A stretch of DNA of 64,000 bases from Alphaproteobacteria bacterium (GCA_003246625.1 QJZR01000010.1:176339-240338); one strand, 5' to 3'; shown: positions 9,273 through 18,357, numbered from the stretch's first letter. Made by a program: numbers and translations. The notes: generated from the sequence alone by a model not told the origin.

Positions 9273-9713
9273 TCAGGGCGCTTCGCCGCGATGACGGCGG
9301 GAATGGTTGATCGCCGCGACCTCGTCCATCACCACCTGTTCCTTGCGGTTGCGTTCGATCGCCGCGCGCTGGTCGCGGTTTTTCTGGATCTGTTCCAGGG
9401 TCTTGAACTCCTGGAAGGCCTCGGCCACCTTGTCGCGCTGCGCCGCCACCGCGCGGGCAGCGTCGGCGCGCTGTTTTTGCAGCCGTTCGCGCAGGACCAC
9501 CGCGGCGGCGGCGAAGGCGGCATAGGCCTGCCCCGCCAGCCCGGTGGGATCGGCGGCGGCCACCGCCTGCTCGCGGCGGATTTCCTCCTCCAGGGTCTGC
9601 TGCCGGTGGATCACCGCCGCCTCCCGCGCCAGCAGGTCGGCGAGGGCGCGGCGTTCCTCGTCCACCGTCCACTTCCTCAGCCGGATCAGGGGCCGGATGT
9701 CCTGGTTGGCCAT
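9273..9713 (-). CDS. fliJ: Flagellar export chaperone FliJ-like protein
   Basis: FliJ is the small coiled-coil stalk-like component of the export ATPase complex. The 146-residue product is almost entirely helical and rich in Ala, Arg, Glu and Gln, with heptad-like spacing from about residue 10 to 130 and no membrane segment. Sequence identity within FliJ proteins is low, so the call rests on composition, length and on following fliI by only 17 bp. The ATG is at 9711-9713. It ends 137 bp before the fliF start, and the presumed fliF promoter separates the two units. Confidence 0.85.
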   Translation of the reverse strand: MANQDIRPLIRLRKWTVDEERRALADLLAREAAVIHRQQTLEEEIRREQAVAAADPTGLAGQAYAAFAAAAVVLRERLQKQRADAARAVAAQRDKVAEAFQEFKTLEQIQKNRDQRAAIERNRKEQVVMDEVAAINHSRRHRGEAP

Positions 9714-9730
9714 CGCCGGTTATCCGCCTT

Positions 9731-11056
9731 TCAGTGCGACAGAATCTGTTCCAGTGCGGCATAGCCCGAGGCCAAGTCGGTCGCCTCGGTCTTCGCCTGG
9801 GCGAGGAACTGCTCCAGCCCCGTCTGATAGTGAATCGCCTCGTCCACCTCGGGGGTGGTGCCCTTGCGATAGGCGCCCAGACGGATCAGTTCCGCCATGT
9901 CCTCGTAGGTCGCCATCAGCCGCCGCGCGCGGGAAACCAGGGTGTTTTCCTCCACCGAGTTGCAGGCGGGCATGGTTCGCGACACGCTGCGCAGGATGTT
10001 GATCGCCGGATAGCGGCCGCGCTCGGCGATGGCGCGATCGAGGACGATGTGCCCGTCCAGGATGCCGCGCACCGCGTCGGCGATCGGCTCGTTCATGTCG
10101 TCGCCCTCGACCAGCACGGTGAACAGGCCGGTGATGCTGCCGACGCCGCCCACCCCCGGCCCGGCGCGTTCGAGCAGGCGGGGCAGCTCGGCGAAGACCG
10201 AGGGGGTATAGCCCTTCGACGCCGGCGGCTCCCCGGCGGACAGGCTGATTTCGCGTTGCGCCATGGCGAAACGGGTGACGCTGTCCATCAGCACCAGAAC
10301 GTCCTTGCCGATGTCGCGCAGGTATTCCGCCACCGCCATCGCGGTATAGGCCGCCTGGCGGCGCATCAGGGGGCTTTCGTCCGAGGTGGCGCAGACGACG
10401 ATGCTGCGCGCCAGACCTTCCGGCCCCAGGTCGTCCTCCAGAAACTCGCGCGCCTCGCGTCCGCGTTCGCCGATCAGCCCCATCACCGTGGCGTCCAGGC
10501 GGGTGTGACGCGCCATCATCGCCATCAGCGACGACTTGCCGACGCCGGAACCGGAAAAGATGCCCATGCGCTGGCCACGGCAGCAGGTGAGGAAGGTGTT
10601 GAGGGCGCGCACCCCCAGGTCCACCTTGCCGCGCACCCGGTCGCGAGTATGGGCGGACGGCGGCTGCGCGTGCACCGGATAGGCGACGTCGCCCTTGCGC
10701 AGCGGCCCCAGGCCGTCCACCGGCTCGCCGAAGGCGTTGATCACCCGCCCCAGCCACGACGGATGCGGATAGATCGAGGGCTGGGTTTCCGCCACCTCGG
10801 CGCGGCAGCCCAGGCCCACCCCCTCCAGCGCGGTGAACGCCATCAGAAGCGCCGCGCCGGAGCGGAAGCCCACCACCTCGCACGGAACGCGGCGGCCGGA
10901 GCGGGCGATCAGGTTGCAGCGGTCGCCCACCGACAGCGCGCCGCGCGCGCCGCCGACCTCGACCAGCATGCCGGAAACCCCGGTGACGCGGCCGAAGACC
11001 TCGTAATCGGGCAACCCCTCGATCTCGTGCAGCATGTTCTGGATAAGAACCGTCAT
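9731..11056 (-). CDS. fliI: Flagellum-specific ATPase FliI
   Basis: FliI is the ATPase of the flagellar type III export apparatus, homologous to F1-ATPase beta. The chosen ATG at 11054-11056 gives 441 residues, normal for the family, beginning MTVLIQNMLHEIEG. A longer open frame extends upstream but looks non-coding and overlaps regulatory DNA. Visible motifs are Walker A SGSGVGKSS (about residues 168-176), Walker B VLVLMDSVTRFAMAQREI and the C-terminal region with AYRKGTTPEVDEAI. It is the first gene of the fliI-fliJ unit and is divergent from ctrA across a 136-bp region containing CtrA-like sites. Confidence 0.96.
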   Translation of the reverse strand: MTVLIQNMLHEIEGLPDYEVFGRVTGVSGMLVEVGGARGALSVGDRCNLIARSGRRVPCEVVGFRSGAALLMAFTALEGVGLGCRAEVAETQPSIYPHPSWLGRVINAFGEPVDGLGPLRKGDVAYPVHAQPPSAHTRDRVRGKVDLGVRALNTFLTCCRGQRMGIFSGSGVGKSSLMAMMARHTRLDATVMGLIGERGREAREFLEDDLGPEGLARSIVVCATSDESPLMRRQAAYTAMAVAEYLRDIGKDVLVLMDSVTRFAMAQREISLSAGEPPASKGYTPSVFAELPRLLERAGPGVGGVGSITGLFTVLVEGDDMNEPIADAVRGILDGHIVLDRAIAERGRYPAINILRSVSRTMPACNSVEENTLVSRARRLMATYEDMAELIRLGAYRKGTTPEVDEAIHYQTGLEQFLAQAKTEATDLASGYAALEQILSH

Positions 11057-11101
11057 TTCCGCCGTCCCGGTCCGTAAACGCCGCAGTCTAGGCCCACGGG
11101 C

Positions 11102-11174
11102 GTTAAGGTCCGGTAAATTCGTTGCGCGGCGCGGCGCGACTCGGTAATCTGAGGTGGCGTTAACCAAAGTTAAC
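11102..11174. promoter_or_regulatory. CtrA-like sites between fliI and ctrA
   Basis: Two candidate CtrA elements lie in the divergent region. At 11103-11117 the sequence is TTAA, seven bases, then TAAA, with a complement reading TTTA-N7-TTAAC; this is one mismatch from TTAA-N7-TTAAC and is oriented toward fliI. At 11159-11174 the palindrome GTTAAC occurs twice with 10-bp periodicity (TTAACCAAAGTTAAC on the plus strand), ending 18 bp before the ctrA start codon. That position would suit autoregulation. The identification is by motif only. Confidence 0.45.
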
Positions 11175-11192
11175 AGCAAGGGAATCGAAGCC

Positions 11193-11873
11193 ATGCGGGT
11201 TCTTCTGGTCGAGGACGACCCCCATCAGGCACGCGCCGTCGAACTGATGCTGCGGTCCGAGGCGATGGTGGTGGACACCACCGGCCTGGGCGAGGACGGC
11301 CTGGAAATCGGCCGTCTGTACGAATACGACATCATCATTCTCGATCTCGGCCTGCCCGACATGGACGGCCTGGACGTGCTGCGGCAACTGCGCGCGACCA
11401 AGGTGGCGACGCCGGTCCTCATCCTCTCCGGCATGGACGACACCGACCGCAAGATCAAAAGCCTGGGCCTGGGGGCCGACGACTACCTGACCAAGCCCTT
11501 CGAAAAGGGCGAACTGGTCGCCCGCCTGCACGCCATCATCCGCCGCTCCAAGGGACACGCCGCCTCGGTGATCCGCACCGGCCGCCTCAGCGTCGACCTG
11601 GACGCCCGCGCGGTGACCATCGACGACGCGCCGGTGCACCTGACCGGCAAGGAATACGGCATCCTGGAACTGCTGGCCCTGCGCAAGGGCACCACCCTGA
11701 CCAAGGAACAGTTCCTCAACCACCTCTACGGTGGCATGGACGAGCCGGAGCTGAAGATCATCGACGTCTTCATCTGCAAGCTCCGGAAGAAGCTCGCGGC
11801 GATGAGCGACGGCGATTCCTATATCGAAACCGTCTGGGGCCGCGGCTACGTGCTGCGCGACCCGCAGGCCTGA
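11193..11873 (+). CDS. ctrA: Cell-cycle/motility master response regulator CtrA
   Basis: CtrA is an OmpR-type transcription factor; in many Rhodospirillales it governs flagellar and chemotaxis genes rather than essential cell-cycle events. The start at 11193 gives 226 residues beginning MRVLLVEDD. The phosphoacceptor is Asp51 in [11 protein letters not shown], the same number as in Caulobacter. The C-terminal winged helix contains long stretches typical of CtrA, such as [14 protein letters not shown] and [21 protein letters not shown]. The protein ends in QA rather than the Ala-Ala degron of Caulobacter CtrA. GTTAAC repeats just upstream suggest autoregulation, and chpT, encoding its likely phosphate donor, lies 6 kb away. 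Confidence 0.96.
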   Translation: MRVLLVEDDPHQARAVELMLRSEAMVVDTTGLGEDGLEIGRLYEYDIIILDLGLPDMDGLDVLRQLRATKVATPVLILSGMDDTDRKIKSLGLGADDYLTKPFEKGELVARLHAIIRRSKGHAASVIRTGRLSVDLDARAVTIDDAPVHLTGKEYGILELLALRKGTTLTKEQFLNHLYGGMDEPELKIIDVFICKLRKKLAAMSDGDSYIETVWGRGYVLRDPQA

Positions 11874-11881
11874 ACGAAACC

Positions 11882-11907
11882 GCCCCCGCGGCATGCGCCA
11901 CGGGGGC
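11882..11907. terminator. Hairpin between convergent ctrA and cheR
   Basis: The inverted repeat GCCCCCG / CGGGGGC (11882-11888 and 11901-11907) with a 12-nt loop lies between the stop codons of convergent ctrA and cheR. There is no clear U tract on either side, so it may act as a bidirectional barrier or RNA-end stabiliser rather than a classical intrinsic terminator. Confidence 0.5.
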
Positions 11908-11934
11908 CGATTCTTCCGCTTCCGAAAAAGAGGA

Positions 11935-12768
11935 TTACGGCTTGGCCGCGCCGTCGCCGCCGGTCAGTTCGTACATGCCGCGCTGCCCGGTAATCGGCCG
12001 GAACCTGTCGGAAATGCCGAGCACGGTTTCCGCGCCGCCGAGATAGAGGAAGCCGTCGGGGGCCATCAGCTTAGAGATGTCGCTCAGAACCTTGCCCTTG
12101 GTTTCCTGGTCGAAATAGATCAGGACGTTGCGGCAGAACACCACGTCGAAGGTGCCCAGGGTGGAGCGCACGTCGGTCAACAGGTTCAGGGGCCGGTACT
12201 GCACCATGGCGCGCAGGCGGGCGTCGATCTGCCACATCTCGTCCTTCTTCTGGAAGTATTTGACGAGCAGGGCGATCGGCATGCCTCTTTGCACTTCGAA
12301 TTGGGAATAGAGTCCGGCCTTCGCCTTTTCCAGAATCTCGGTGGACAGGTCGGTGGCGACGATGTCGATGCGCCACCCCGAAAGCTTCGCCTCCATCTCC
12401 TTCAGGATCATCGCCAGGGAATAGGGTTCCTGGCCGCTGGAGCAGGCGGCGCACCAGACGCGCAGTTGGCGTTTATCCTTGCGCGCGTTCATCAAGGAAG
12501 GAAGGACGCGTTCGCGGAATTGGTCGAACGGCTTGCCATCGCGGAAGAAGAAGGACTCGTTGGTGGTCATCGCCTCGGTCACGTCCTTGACCAGGGCGGG
12601 ATCCATGCGGCGGATCGCGGCGACCAGTTCGTCCAGCCCCTTCATGCCGCGGCGGCGCGCGACCGGCATCAACCGGCTCTCGAGAAGGTAGGACTTGTCC
12701 TTGGAGAGGACCAGGCCAGACCGTTCCTTCAAGAGTTTTGCCACGAAGTCGAAGTCTTCCGGTTTCAT
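11935..12768 (-). CDS. cheR: Chemotaxis protein methyltransferase CheR
   Basis: CheR methylates glutamates of chemoreceptors using S-adenosylmethionine, opposing CheB. The 277-residue product has the N-terminal helical CheR domain (about 1-75) and the SAM-binding methyltransferase domain with WCAACSSGQEPYSLAM near residues 99-114. The region VVFCRNVLIYFDQETK is also typical. It starts 3 bp after the cheB stop codon, so the two are almost certainly co-transcribed and translationally coupled. It is the last gene of the cluster before the shared hairpin with ctrA. Confidence 0.96.
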   Translation of the reverse strand: MKPEDFDFVAKLLKERSGLVLSKDKSYLLESRLMPVARRRGMKGLDELVAAIRRMDPALVKDVTEAMTTNESFFFRDGKPFDQFRERVLPSLMNARKDKRQLRVWCAACSSGQEPYSLAMILKEMEAKLSGWRIDIVATDLSTEILEKAKAGLYSQFEVQRGMPIALLVKYFQKKDEMWQIDARLRAMVQYRPLNLLTDVRSTLGTFDVVFCRNVLIYFDQETKGKVLSDISKLMAPDGFLYLGGAETVLGISDRFRPITGQRGMYELTGGDGAAKP

Positions 12769-12771
12769 GTT

Positions 12772-14016
12772 CTACTGCCTCGCCGCCACTTTCTTGATGA
12801 AGGCGCCGATGTCCTGCAACGGCAGAACCGCCGAGCAGATACCGGACTGGGCCGTTGCGCCGGGCATGCCCCAGACCACCGAGGTTTCCTCGTCCTGGGC
12901 GATGACGCTGCCTCCCGCGGCGACGATCTCCGCCCCGCCCTTGGCCCCGTCCGAGCCCATGCCGGTGAGGACCGCGGCCAGGGCGCGCCGACCGTAGACC
13001 TTGGCGACGGAACGGAACATCGGGTCCACCGCGGGCTTGCAGAAATTCTCGGGCGGTCCGTCGATGATGCGGAGGACCTGCTCCACCCCCTTGCTTTCCA
13101 CCAGCATGTGGAAGCCGCCGGGAGCGATGTAAACGTTGCCCCCCTTCAACGCCTCGCCATCCTTGCCTTCCTTGGCCGGCCAGCCGGAAACCCGGGTGAT
13201 GTGCTCGGCCAGGATGGTGGTGAAGGTGGCGGGCATGTGCTGGGTGATGATGATCGGCTGCCGGGGGGCGGTGCCCTGGCGCAGATCGGTCAGAACCTTG
13301 AACAACGCCTGCGGCCCGCCGGTGGAGCTGCCGATGGCGATGATGTCCGGCGTCTCGATCTTGTTCTGCCGCAGTTGGATCGGCGCGGCGGGGCTGAGCA
13401 GCGACCGCCCGGCGGGAGCCGCGGCTCCCGGCGCGCCCGCGCCGGGGCGCGAAAAGGGCATGCGTTGCGGCGCGGCGGCGGACGAAGCCCCGGGCCGGGC
13501 CGAGGCGGCGGCACGGCGGGCGCCGCTTCTCCTGAGCGAGGCGCCCAGGGCGACCACCTTCTCCAGCAGTTCGCGTTTGAAGTCGGGACCGCCCGACAGC
13601 TCGCGCGTCGCGGTCGGCTTCGGAATATAGTCGATGGCGCCCAGCTCCAACGCCCGCAGGGAAATGTCGGCGTTGTGCAGGGTCAGGGTCGAGGCCATGA
13701 TCACCTTCAGATCCGGCCGTTTCTTCAACATCAGCGGCAGGGCGGTCATACCGTCCATCACCGGCATTTCGATGTCGAGCAGCACCACCTCGATGTCGAA
13801 ACGGTCGAGCGCCTTCACCGCGGCGTCGCCATTGGGAACCGAGGTGACCACCTGCACGTCGGGGGCATCCTCCAGCATCCGCGCGATCAAACCGCGGACC
13901 ACGGCGGAATCGTCCACCACCATGACCCGGATCGGATCAGAGGCGGCACCGCCCCTCGCTCCCGTCAACGACGAACCTCCCTCGGACAACCGCGCTCCCT
14001 CCTTTAGCCTCGACAA
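12772..14016 (-). CDS. cheB: Chemotaxis response regulator methylesterase CheB
   Basis: CheB demethylates or deamidates chemoreceptors once phosphorylated by CheA. It has a receiver domain (about residues 28-145, phosphoacceptor in VVLLDIEMPVMDG), an Ala/Pro/Arg-rich linker (about 165-215) and the C-terminal esterase domain. The catalytic triad is visible as Ser in IGSSTGGPQAL, His in TQHMPATFT and Asp in GMGSDGAKG. The start is uncertain. The frame given begins with TTG, and two further in-frame TTG codons downstream each follow a good AGGAGG-like sequence; the true protein may be 9-17 residues shorter. It lies between cheY (30 bp) and cheR (3 bp). Confidence 0.95.
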   Translation of the reverse strand: MSRLKEGARLSEGGSSLTGARGGAASDPIRVMVVDDSAVVRGLIARMLEDAPDVQVVTSVPNGDAAVKALDRFDIEVVLLDIEMPVMDGMTALPLMLKKRPDLKVIMASTLTLHNADISLRALELGAIDYIPKPTATRELSGGPDFKRELLEKVVALGASLRRSGARRAAASARPGASSAAAPQRMPFSRPGAGAPGAAAPAGRSLLSPAAPIQLRQNKIETPDIIAIGSSTGGPQALFKVLTDLRQGTAPRQPIIITQHMPATFTTILAEHITRVSGWPAKEGKDGEALKGGNVYIAPGGFHMLVESKGVEQVLRIIDGPPENFCKPAVDPMFRSVAKVYGRRALAAVLTGMGSDGAKGGAEIVAAGGSVIAQDEETSVVWGMPGATAQSGICSAVLPLQDIGAFIKKVAARQ

Positions 14017-14046
14017 TCCGTCCTTACCGCACGCAACGGCGGCCGA

Positions 14047-14424
14047 TCATTCCTTGGCGGCGAGCAGGCCGACCTGCTCGAACTTGGCCTGAATGATCTC
14101 GCCGTCGAAGGGCTTCATGATGTATTCGCTGGCCCCAGCGGCGATCGCCTGCTGGATGTGCTGGATATCGTTTTCGGTGGTGCAGAACACCACGATGGGT
14201 TTTTCCCCGCCCGGCAGCTTGCGCATCTCGATCAGGAACTCGATGCCGTTCATCACCGGCATGTTCCAGTCCAGCAGCACCGCTTCCGGCAAGGATTGCT
14301 TGCAATAGTCCAGGGCCTTGGCGCCATCTTCCGCCTCCGCCGTGGCGAACCCAAGCTCCTGTAGGATCTTGCGGGCCACCATGCGGATAACCTTGGAGTC
14401 GTCGACAATCAGGCAGGTCTTCAT
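14047..14424 (-). CDS. cheY: Chemotaxis response regulator CheY
   Basis: This single-domain receiver of 125 residues carries the phosphorylation signal from CheA to the motor. The conserved residues are visible: the acidic pair in LIVDDSKV, the phosphoacceptor Asp in LLDWNMPVMNG, Thr in FCTTENDI and Lys in IMKPFDG. The TTENDIQHI stretch is typical of alphaproteobacterial CheY. The ATG is at 14422-14424. It lies 125 bp downstream of cheA and 30 bp upstream of cheB, in the order cheA-cheY-cheB-cheR. No output domain is present. Confidence 0.94.
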   Translation of the reverse strand: MKTCLIVDDSKVIRMVARKILQELGFATAEAEDGAKALDYCKQSLPEAVLLDWNMPVMNGIEFLIEMRKLPGGEKPIVVFCTTENDIQHIQQAIAAGASEYIMKPFDGEIIQAKFEQVGLLAAKE

Positions 14425-14549
14425 TGCAAATCATCCCGACCGAATAGAACACGAAATCAAACGTTACGAACCCCGGCACGACCTTCCGCCGATGGTAGCA
14501 TACGATCTGCGGCGGTTGTGGGAAATTCCACCCCGCCGGGAATCCCCCC

Positions 14550-17357
14550 TCAGACCTCTCCCGCGACCGCGGCGGTACGGCTCAGCAGGCCTTTCAGCAC
14601 CTGCATCACCGCCTCGCGGTCGAACTTCACCACGTAGTCGTCGAACCCGGCGTCGCGCCCCATCTGGAAGTCGCGGTCCGAGGCATGCGACGACAACGCG
14701 ATCATCGGCACGGTGCGCCAGCGGTCGTCGCCGCGCACCGCGCGGGCGAAGGCGAAGCCGTCCATGCCCGGCATTTCGATGTCCGAGATGATGGCGTCGA
14801 AGGTCTCGCCCCGGTCGCGCAGGGCCAGCGCCTTGTCCGCGGCGTCCACCGCCAGGACCTGATAGCCGTTGACCGACAGAAGCGGCGTCAGCAGGTTGCG
14901 GAAGAAGGCGCTGTCGTCGACGAACAGCACCCGCCGACCCGAACTCGGCCCCTGTTCGCCGAACGCCTTGTCCTCCTCGCGTCCGAACCAGTCGCCGAAC
15001 GCCTTGGTCAGGAAGAAGCCGGTGTCGATCACCTCGGTGGCCTTGCCGTTGATCACCGCGGTGCCGATCAGACCGGGCTGTTCGACCTGCAATTCCATCT
15101 TCAGGCGGTCCTCGACGATGTCGACGATTTCCTCGACCAGAAGGCCCATCGAGCGGTCGCGGTCGGTGAAGACCAGAACCGGCTGGCGCCCGTCGTCGGT
15201 GATGCGGAAGTTGTCGGAAACGCCGATCAGGGGCATCAGCTGGCCGCGATACTGCACCACCGGCTTGCCGTAGGAGTATTCGATCGACGCGGTCTCGATT
15301 TCCTCCAGGCGCGCCACCAGGGCCAGCGGCACCGCCTTGAGGTCGTCGTTGCCGGCCCGGAAGATGAGCAGCGAGATGCGGTCGTCGGTGGTGCTGGCGG
15401 CGGCGTAGGCGGCCTCTTCCTTGGCGTGGTCGCCGCCCATCGCCACTTCGCCGGTGGCGGAGGCGATGCCGTTCGGATCGAGGATCATGATCACGCTGCC
15501 GTCGCCCAGGATGGTATTCCCCGAGAACATCGAGATGTGACGCAGGATCGGCGCCACCGGCTTGACGACGATTTCCTCGGTGTCGAACACCCGGTCGACG
15601 ATGATGCCGAAGGTATAGGTGCCGACCTGCGACACCACGATGAAGGTTTCCTCGTCGGTTTCCTCGGCCGCCTCGACCTTGTTGCCCAGACGCAGCAGGT
15701 CGGACAGGTTGACCAGGGGCAGCAGACGGTCGCGCAGGCGCAACACCGGCGCGGCGTTGATGTTTTCGATCTGATGTTCGGAATTCGGGGTGACGCGCAC
15801 CAGCTCGACCACCGATATCTGCGGAATGGCGAAACGCTCGGTGGCGCATTCGACGATCAGCGCCGAGACGATGGCCAGGGTCAGCGGGATCTTGATGACG
15901 AAGGTGGTGCCGCGGCCCTCCACCGTCTTCAGTTCGATGGTGCCGCCGATCTTTTCGATGTTGGTGCGCACCACGTCCATGCCGACGCCGCGTCCCGACA
16001 CCGAGGTCACCTTCTCCGCCGTCGAGAACCCGGCGCGGAAGATGAACTGGCAGATCTGCTGGTCGTTCATCGCGTCGAGTTCGATTTCGGAGGCGAGGCC
16101 GTTGTCGAGAATCTTCTGGCGGATGCGGCCGGTGTTGAGGCCGCGCCCGTCGTCGGCGATCTCGATGATGATGTGGCCGCCCTCGTGATAGGCGTTGAGC
16201 GAGATCACCCCGATCTCGGGCTTGCCCGAGGCCAGGCGGTCCGACGGCATTTCGAGGCCGTGGTCGGCGGAGTTGCGCACCATGTGGGTGAGCGGATCCT
16301 TGATCAGCTCCAGCACCTGACGGTCGAGTTCGGTCTCGGCGCCGTACATCTGCAGGTCGATCTTCTTGTGGGTTTCCAGCGCCAGATCGCGAACGATGCG
16401 CGGCAGCTTGGCCCAGGCGTTGCCGATCGGCTGCATGCGGGTCTTCATCACCCCTTCCTGCAGGTCGGTGGTGATGTGCGACAGGCGCTGCAAGGGAGCG
16501 GCGAATTCGGAATCGTCGCGACCGCGCACCATCTGCAACAGCTGGTTCCGGGTCAGCACCAGTTCGGAAACCAGGGTCATCAGGTTTTCCAAAAGGTCGA
16601 CGTTGACACGGATCGACTGCGCCGCGACGGCGCTTTCCTTCGGCGTCTCGCCGCCGCCGATGGGGGGATTCTTCGCCACCGGGACGGGCGGCGCGGCGAC
16701 CGGCGCGGGCGCGGGCTCGGGCGCCGGAGCGGCGGGCTCGGCGGCGGGCGCGGACGGCTGTTCGGAGGCACGCTCGGCGGCCATTTCGGCGGCGATCTGC
16801 GCCTCGGACGCGGCCTGGGCACCGGCGGCCTGGGCGGCGGCGACCTCGGCCAGCAGATCGGCGGCGACGGGGAAGCCTTCCTCGCTCAGCACCGGACCAC
16901 TCGAGACGGCGGGCGCGGGTTCGGCGGCCGGGGCGGGCGGCGGTTCGGCGGCCGCGGCGGCGGGAGCGGCGTCGGCTTCCTTGCCGGCGGCGACCAGGTT
17001 GAGGCGTTCGATCAGATCCTTGTCGTGGCCTTCGGGCTCCTGCTCGTTGGCTTCGATGTAGGCCAGGATTTCCTTGATGCGGTCGATCGATTGCAGGATC
17101 AGGGTGACCGAGGTGGGCGAAACGCTGAGTTCGCCGTTGCGGAACTTGCCGAGCACGTTCTCGCCAGCGTGGGCCAGGGTTTCCAGGCGCGGCAGGCCAA
17201 GGAAGCCGCAGGTCCCCTTGATCGTGTGCACCAGCCGGAAAATGTTGGACAAAATCCCGGTATCGTTCGGATTGCGTTCGAGATTAACCAGTTCGACGTC
17301 AAGCGTGGCCAGGCTTTCCGAGGTTTCGGTCAAAAACTCGCTCAAAAGATCGTCCAT
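14550..17357 (-). CDS. cheA: Hybrid chemotaxis histidine kinase CheA with two CheW-like domains and a receiver
   Basis: CheA is the kinase that phosphorylates CheY and CheB under chemoreceptor control. The 935-residue product is longer than classical CheA. Visible parts are an Hpt domain with phosphorylatable His44 (LVHTIKGTCGF), a long Ala/Pro/Glu-rich linker (about 125-240), the dimerisation and ATPase domains (N box VRNSADHGLE, G boxes DDGRGLN and GRGVGMDVV), a CheW-type regulatory domain (about 495-640), a second CheW-like segment (about 660-795) and a C-terminal receiver with DIEMPGMDG (about 815-930). No separate cheW is adjacent; the second CheW-like domain may replace it. It is the first gene of the che unit; a promoter-like sequence lies upstream. 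Confidence 0.95.
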   Translation of the reverse strand: MDDLLSEFLTETSESLATLDVELVNLERNPNDTGILSNIFRLVHTIKGTCGFLGLPRLETLAHAGENVLGKFRNGELSVSPTSVTLILQSIDRIKEILAYIEANEQEPEGHDKDLIERLNLVAAGKEADAAPAAAAAEPPPAPAAEPAPAVSSGPVLSEEGFPVAADLLAEVAAAQAAGAQAASEAQIAAEMAAERASEQPSAPAAEPAAPAPEPAPAPVAAPPVPVAKNPPIGGGETPKESAVAAQSIRVNVDLLENLMTLVSELVLTRNQLLQMVRGRDDSEFAAPLQRLSHITTDLQEGVMKTRMQPIGNAWAKLPRIVRDLALETHKKIDLQMYGAETELDRQVLELIKDPLTHMVRNSADHGLEMPSDRLASGKPEIGVISLNAYHEGGHIIIEIADDGRGLNTGRIRQKILDNGLASEIELDAMNDQQICQFIFRAGFSTAEKVTSVSGRGVGMDVVRTNIEKIGGTIELKTVEGRGTTFVIKIPLTLAIVSALIVECATERFAIPQISVVELVRVTPNSEHQIENINAAPVLRLRDRLLPLVNLSDLLRLGNKVEAAEETDEETFIVVSQVGTYTFGIIVDRVFDTEEIVVKPVAPILRHISMFSGNTILGDGSVIMILDPNGIASATGEVAMGGDHAKEEAAYAAASTTDDRISLLIFRAGNDDLKAVPLALVARLEEIETASIEYSYGKPVVQYRGQLMPLIGVSDNFRITDDGRQPVLVFTDRDRSMGLLVEEIVDIVEDRLKMELQVEQPGLIGTAVINGKATEVIDTGFFLTKAFGDWFGREEDKAFGEQGPSSGRRVLFVDDSAFFRNLLTPLLSVNGYQVLAVDAADKALALRDRGETFDAIISDIEMPGMDGFAFARAVRGDDRWRTVPMIALSSHASDRDFQMGRDAGFDDYVVKFDREAVMQVLKGLLSRTAAVAGEV

Positions 17358-17474
17358 CGTTCCTCTCCACGCGCCCGGGGGGCAATTCCGCTTCTCCGGC
17401 GCTTCGCATCCAACGACCGACCAGGGGGCATCGATTCAGGAACAACGTCCGTCCCACCCTCCAGACCTAGGCAG

Positions 17475-17502
17475 ATAGTATGCCGTTACGGGGCTCTAAT
17501 GA
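17475..17502 (-). promoter_or_regulatory. Possible cheA promoter
   Basis: On the minus strand, TCATTA (17502-17497) and TACTAT (17480-17475) are separated by 16 bp, about 120 bp upstream of the cheA start and just after the chpT stop. The -10 is a fair match and the -35 poor. This is a weak, motif-only call. Confidence 0.3.
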
Positions 17503-17513
17503 AAAGACTATTG

Positions 17514-18161
17514 TCATGCTTGAGAATTTTCCAAGGGGGTGGGAACCAGATCGACGCCGCAGGCGGCTTCCTCCCGCCAGGGGACGCAGGACCACCCCCG
17601 CGACAGGGACAGCGCCCGCGCCAAAGCCACCGCGGCGGCGCGGGGATCGGCGGTCGCCCGCGAAAAACCTTCCTCCACCTCGGGCATCCATCCGGCGCGA
17701 CGCCCCTCCACCCGCAGGGAGAGCCCCGTCGCGGCGCGGGTCACCCGCACCGCGCCGCCGAAGGGCAGCGCGTCCGCCCCAGCCAGAACCAGGGCCAGGG
17801 CCGAACGGCGCTCGACCGGCGGCAGATCCTCGCCATCCGGAAAGGCCGACAGGGTGAAACGCCGCGCGTGATCGCACAACTGGGCCAGATAGGCCTCGGC
17901 CGCGGCGCGCGACGCGGCGCCCGACTTCAGGGCGCGCGCCGTCGGCTGGCCGAACACGGCGCGAAAGAAATCCAGCCGCGCGGTCAACGCGCGGGCGCTG
18001 TCGCGCAACAGGGACAGGGTTTCCTCGTCCCCCTCCGCGCCATCCATCGCCAGAAGCTCGATGCCGTTGGCCAAGGCGCCGATCGGCCCCGCCAGGTCGT
18101 GGCAGATGCGGACCACCGCCGCCTCGCCGGGAACGCGTTCCTCATCCTCGCCGGTCGCCAT
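17514..18161 (-). CDS. chpT: Histidine phosphotransferase ChpT
   Basis: In the CckA-ChpT-CtrA relay, ChpT passes phosphate from CckA to CtrA and CpdR. The 215-residue product matches the ChpT family: the N-terminal helix contains VRICHDLAGPIGALANGIELL, with His21 as the likely phosphoacceptor. A degenerate C-terminal Bergerat-like fold follows, without the ATP-binding motifs of kinases. It lies 156 bp upstream of cheA on the same strand and 6 kb from ctrA, linking the relay with motility genes. Neither cckA nor cpdR is in the window. The ATG is at 18159-18161. Confidence 0.88.
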   Translation of the reverse strand: MATGEDEERVPGEAAVVRICHDLAGPIGALANGIELLAMDGAEGDEETLSLLRDSARALTARLDFFRAVFGQPTARALKSGAASRAAAEAYLAQLCDHARRFTLSAFPDGEDLPPVERRSALALVLAGADALPFGGAVRVTRAATGLSLRVEGRRAGWMPEVEEGFSRATADPRAAAVALARALSLSRGWSCVPWREEAACGVDLVPTPLENSQA

Positions 18162-18357
18162 GCCTTCCCTCGTCCGTCATGGTTTTTCCGTATCGTAGAC
18201 CAGTTTTTTCGCCCTGTCGCGCCGCCCGCGATTGTCCCCATGACAATCGACGAAGGCCTTGGGGCGAAGGCGGGGTTCGTGTTATGTAGGGCGGATAGCC
18301 GGGCGCCCGACGCGGGAACCGCCCGACGTGTGCCCCTGATCCGGAACCGTTCGCCCC

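Noticed and set aside
11057..11194. 46-residue N-terminal extension of FliI
   Set aside because: It overlaps CtrA-like sites and has no similarity to FliI; the ATG at 11054-11056 gives the usual length.
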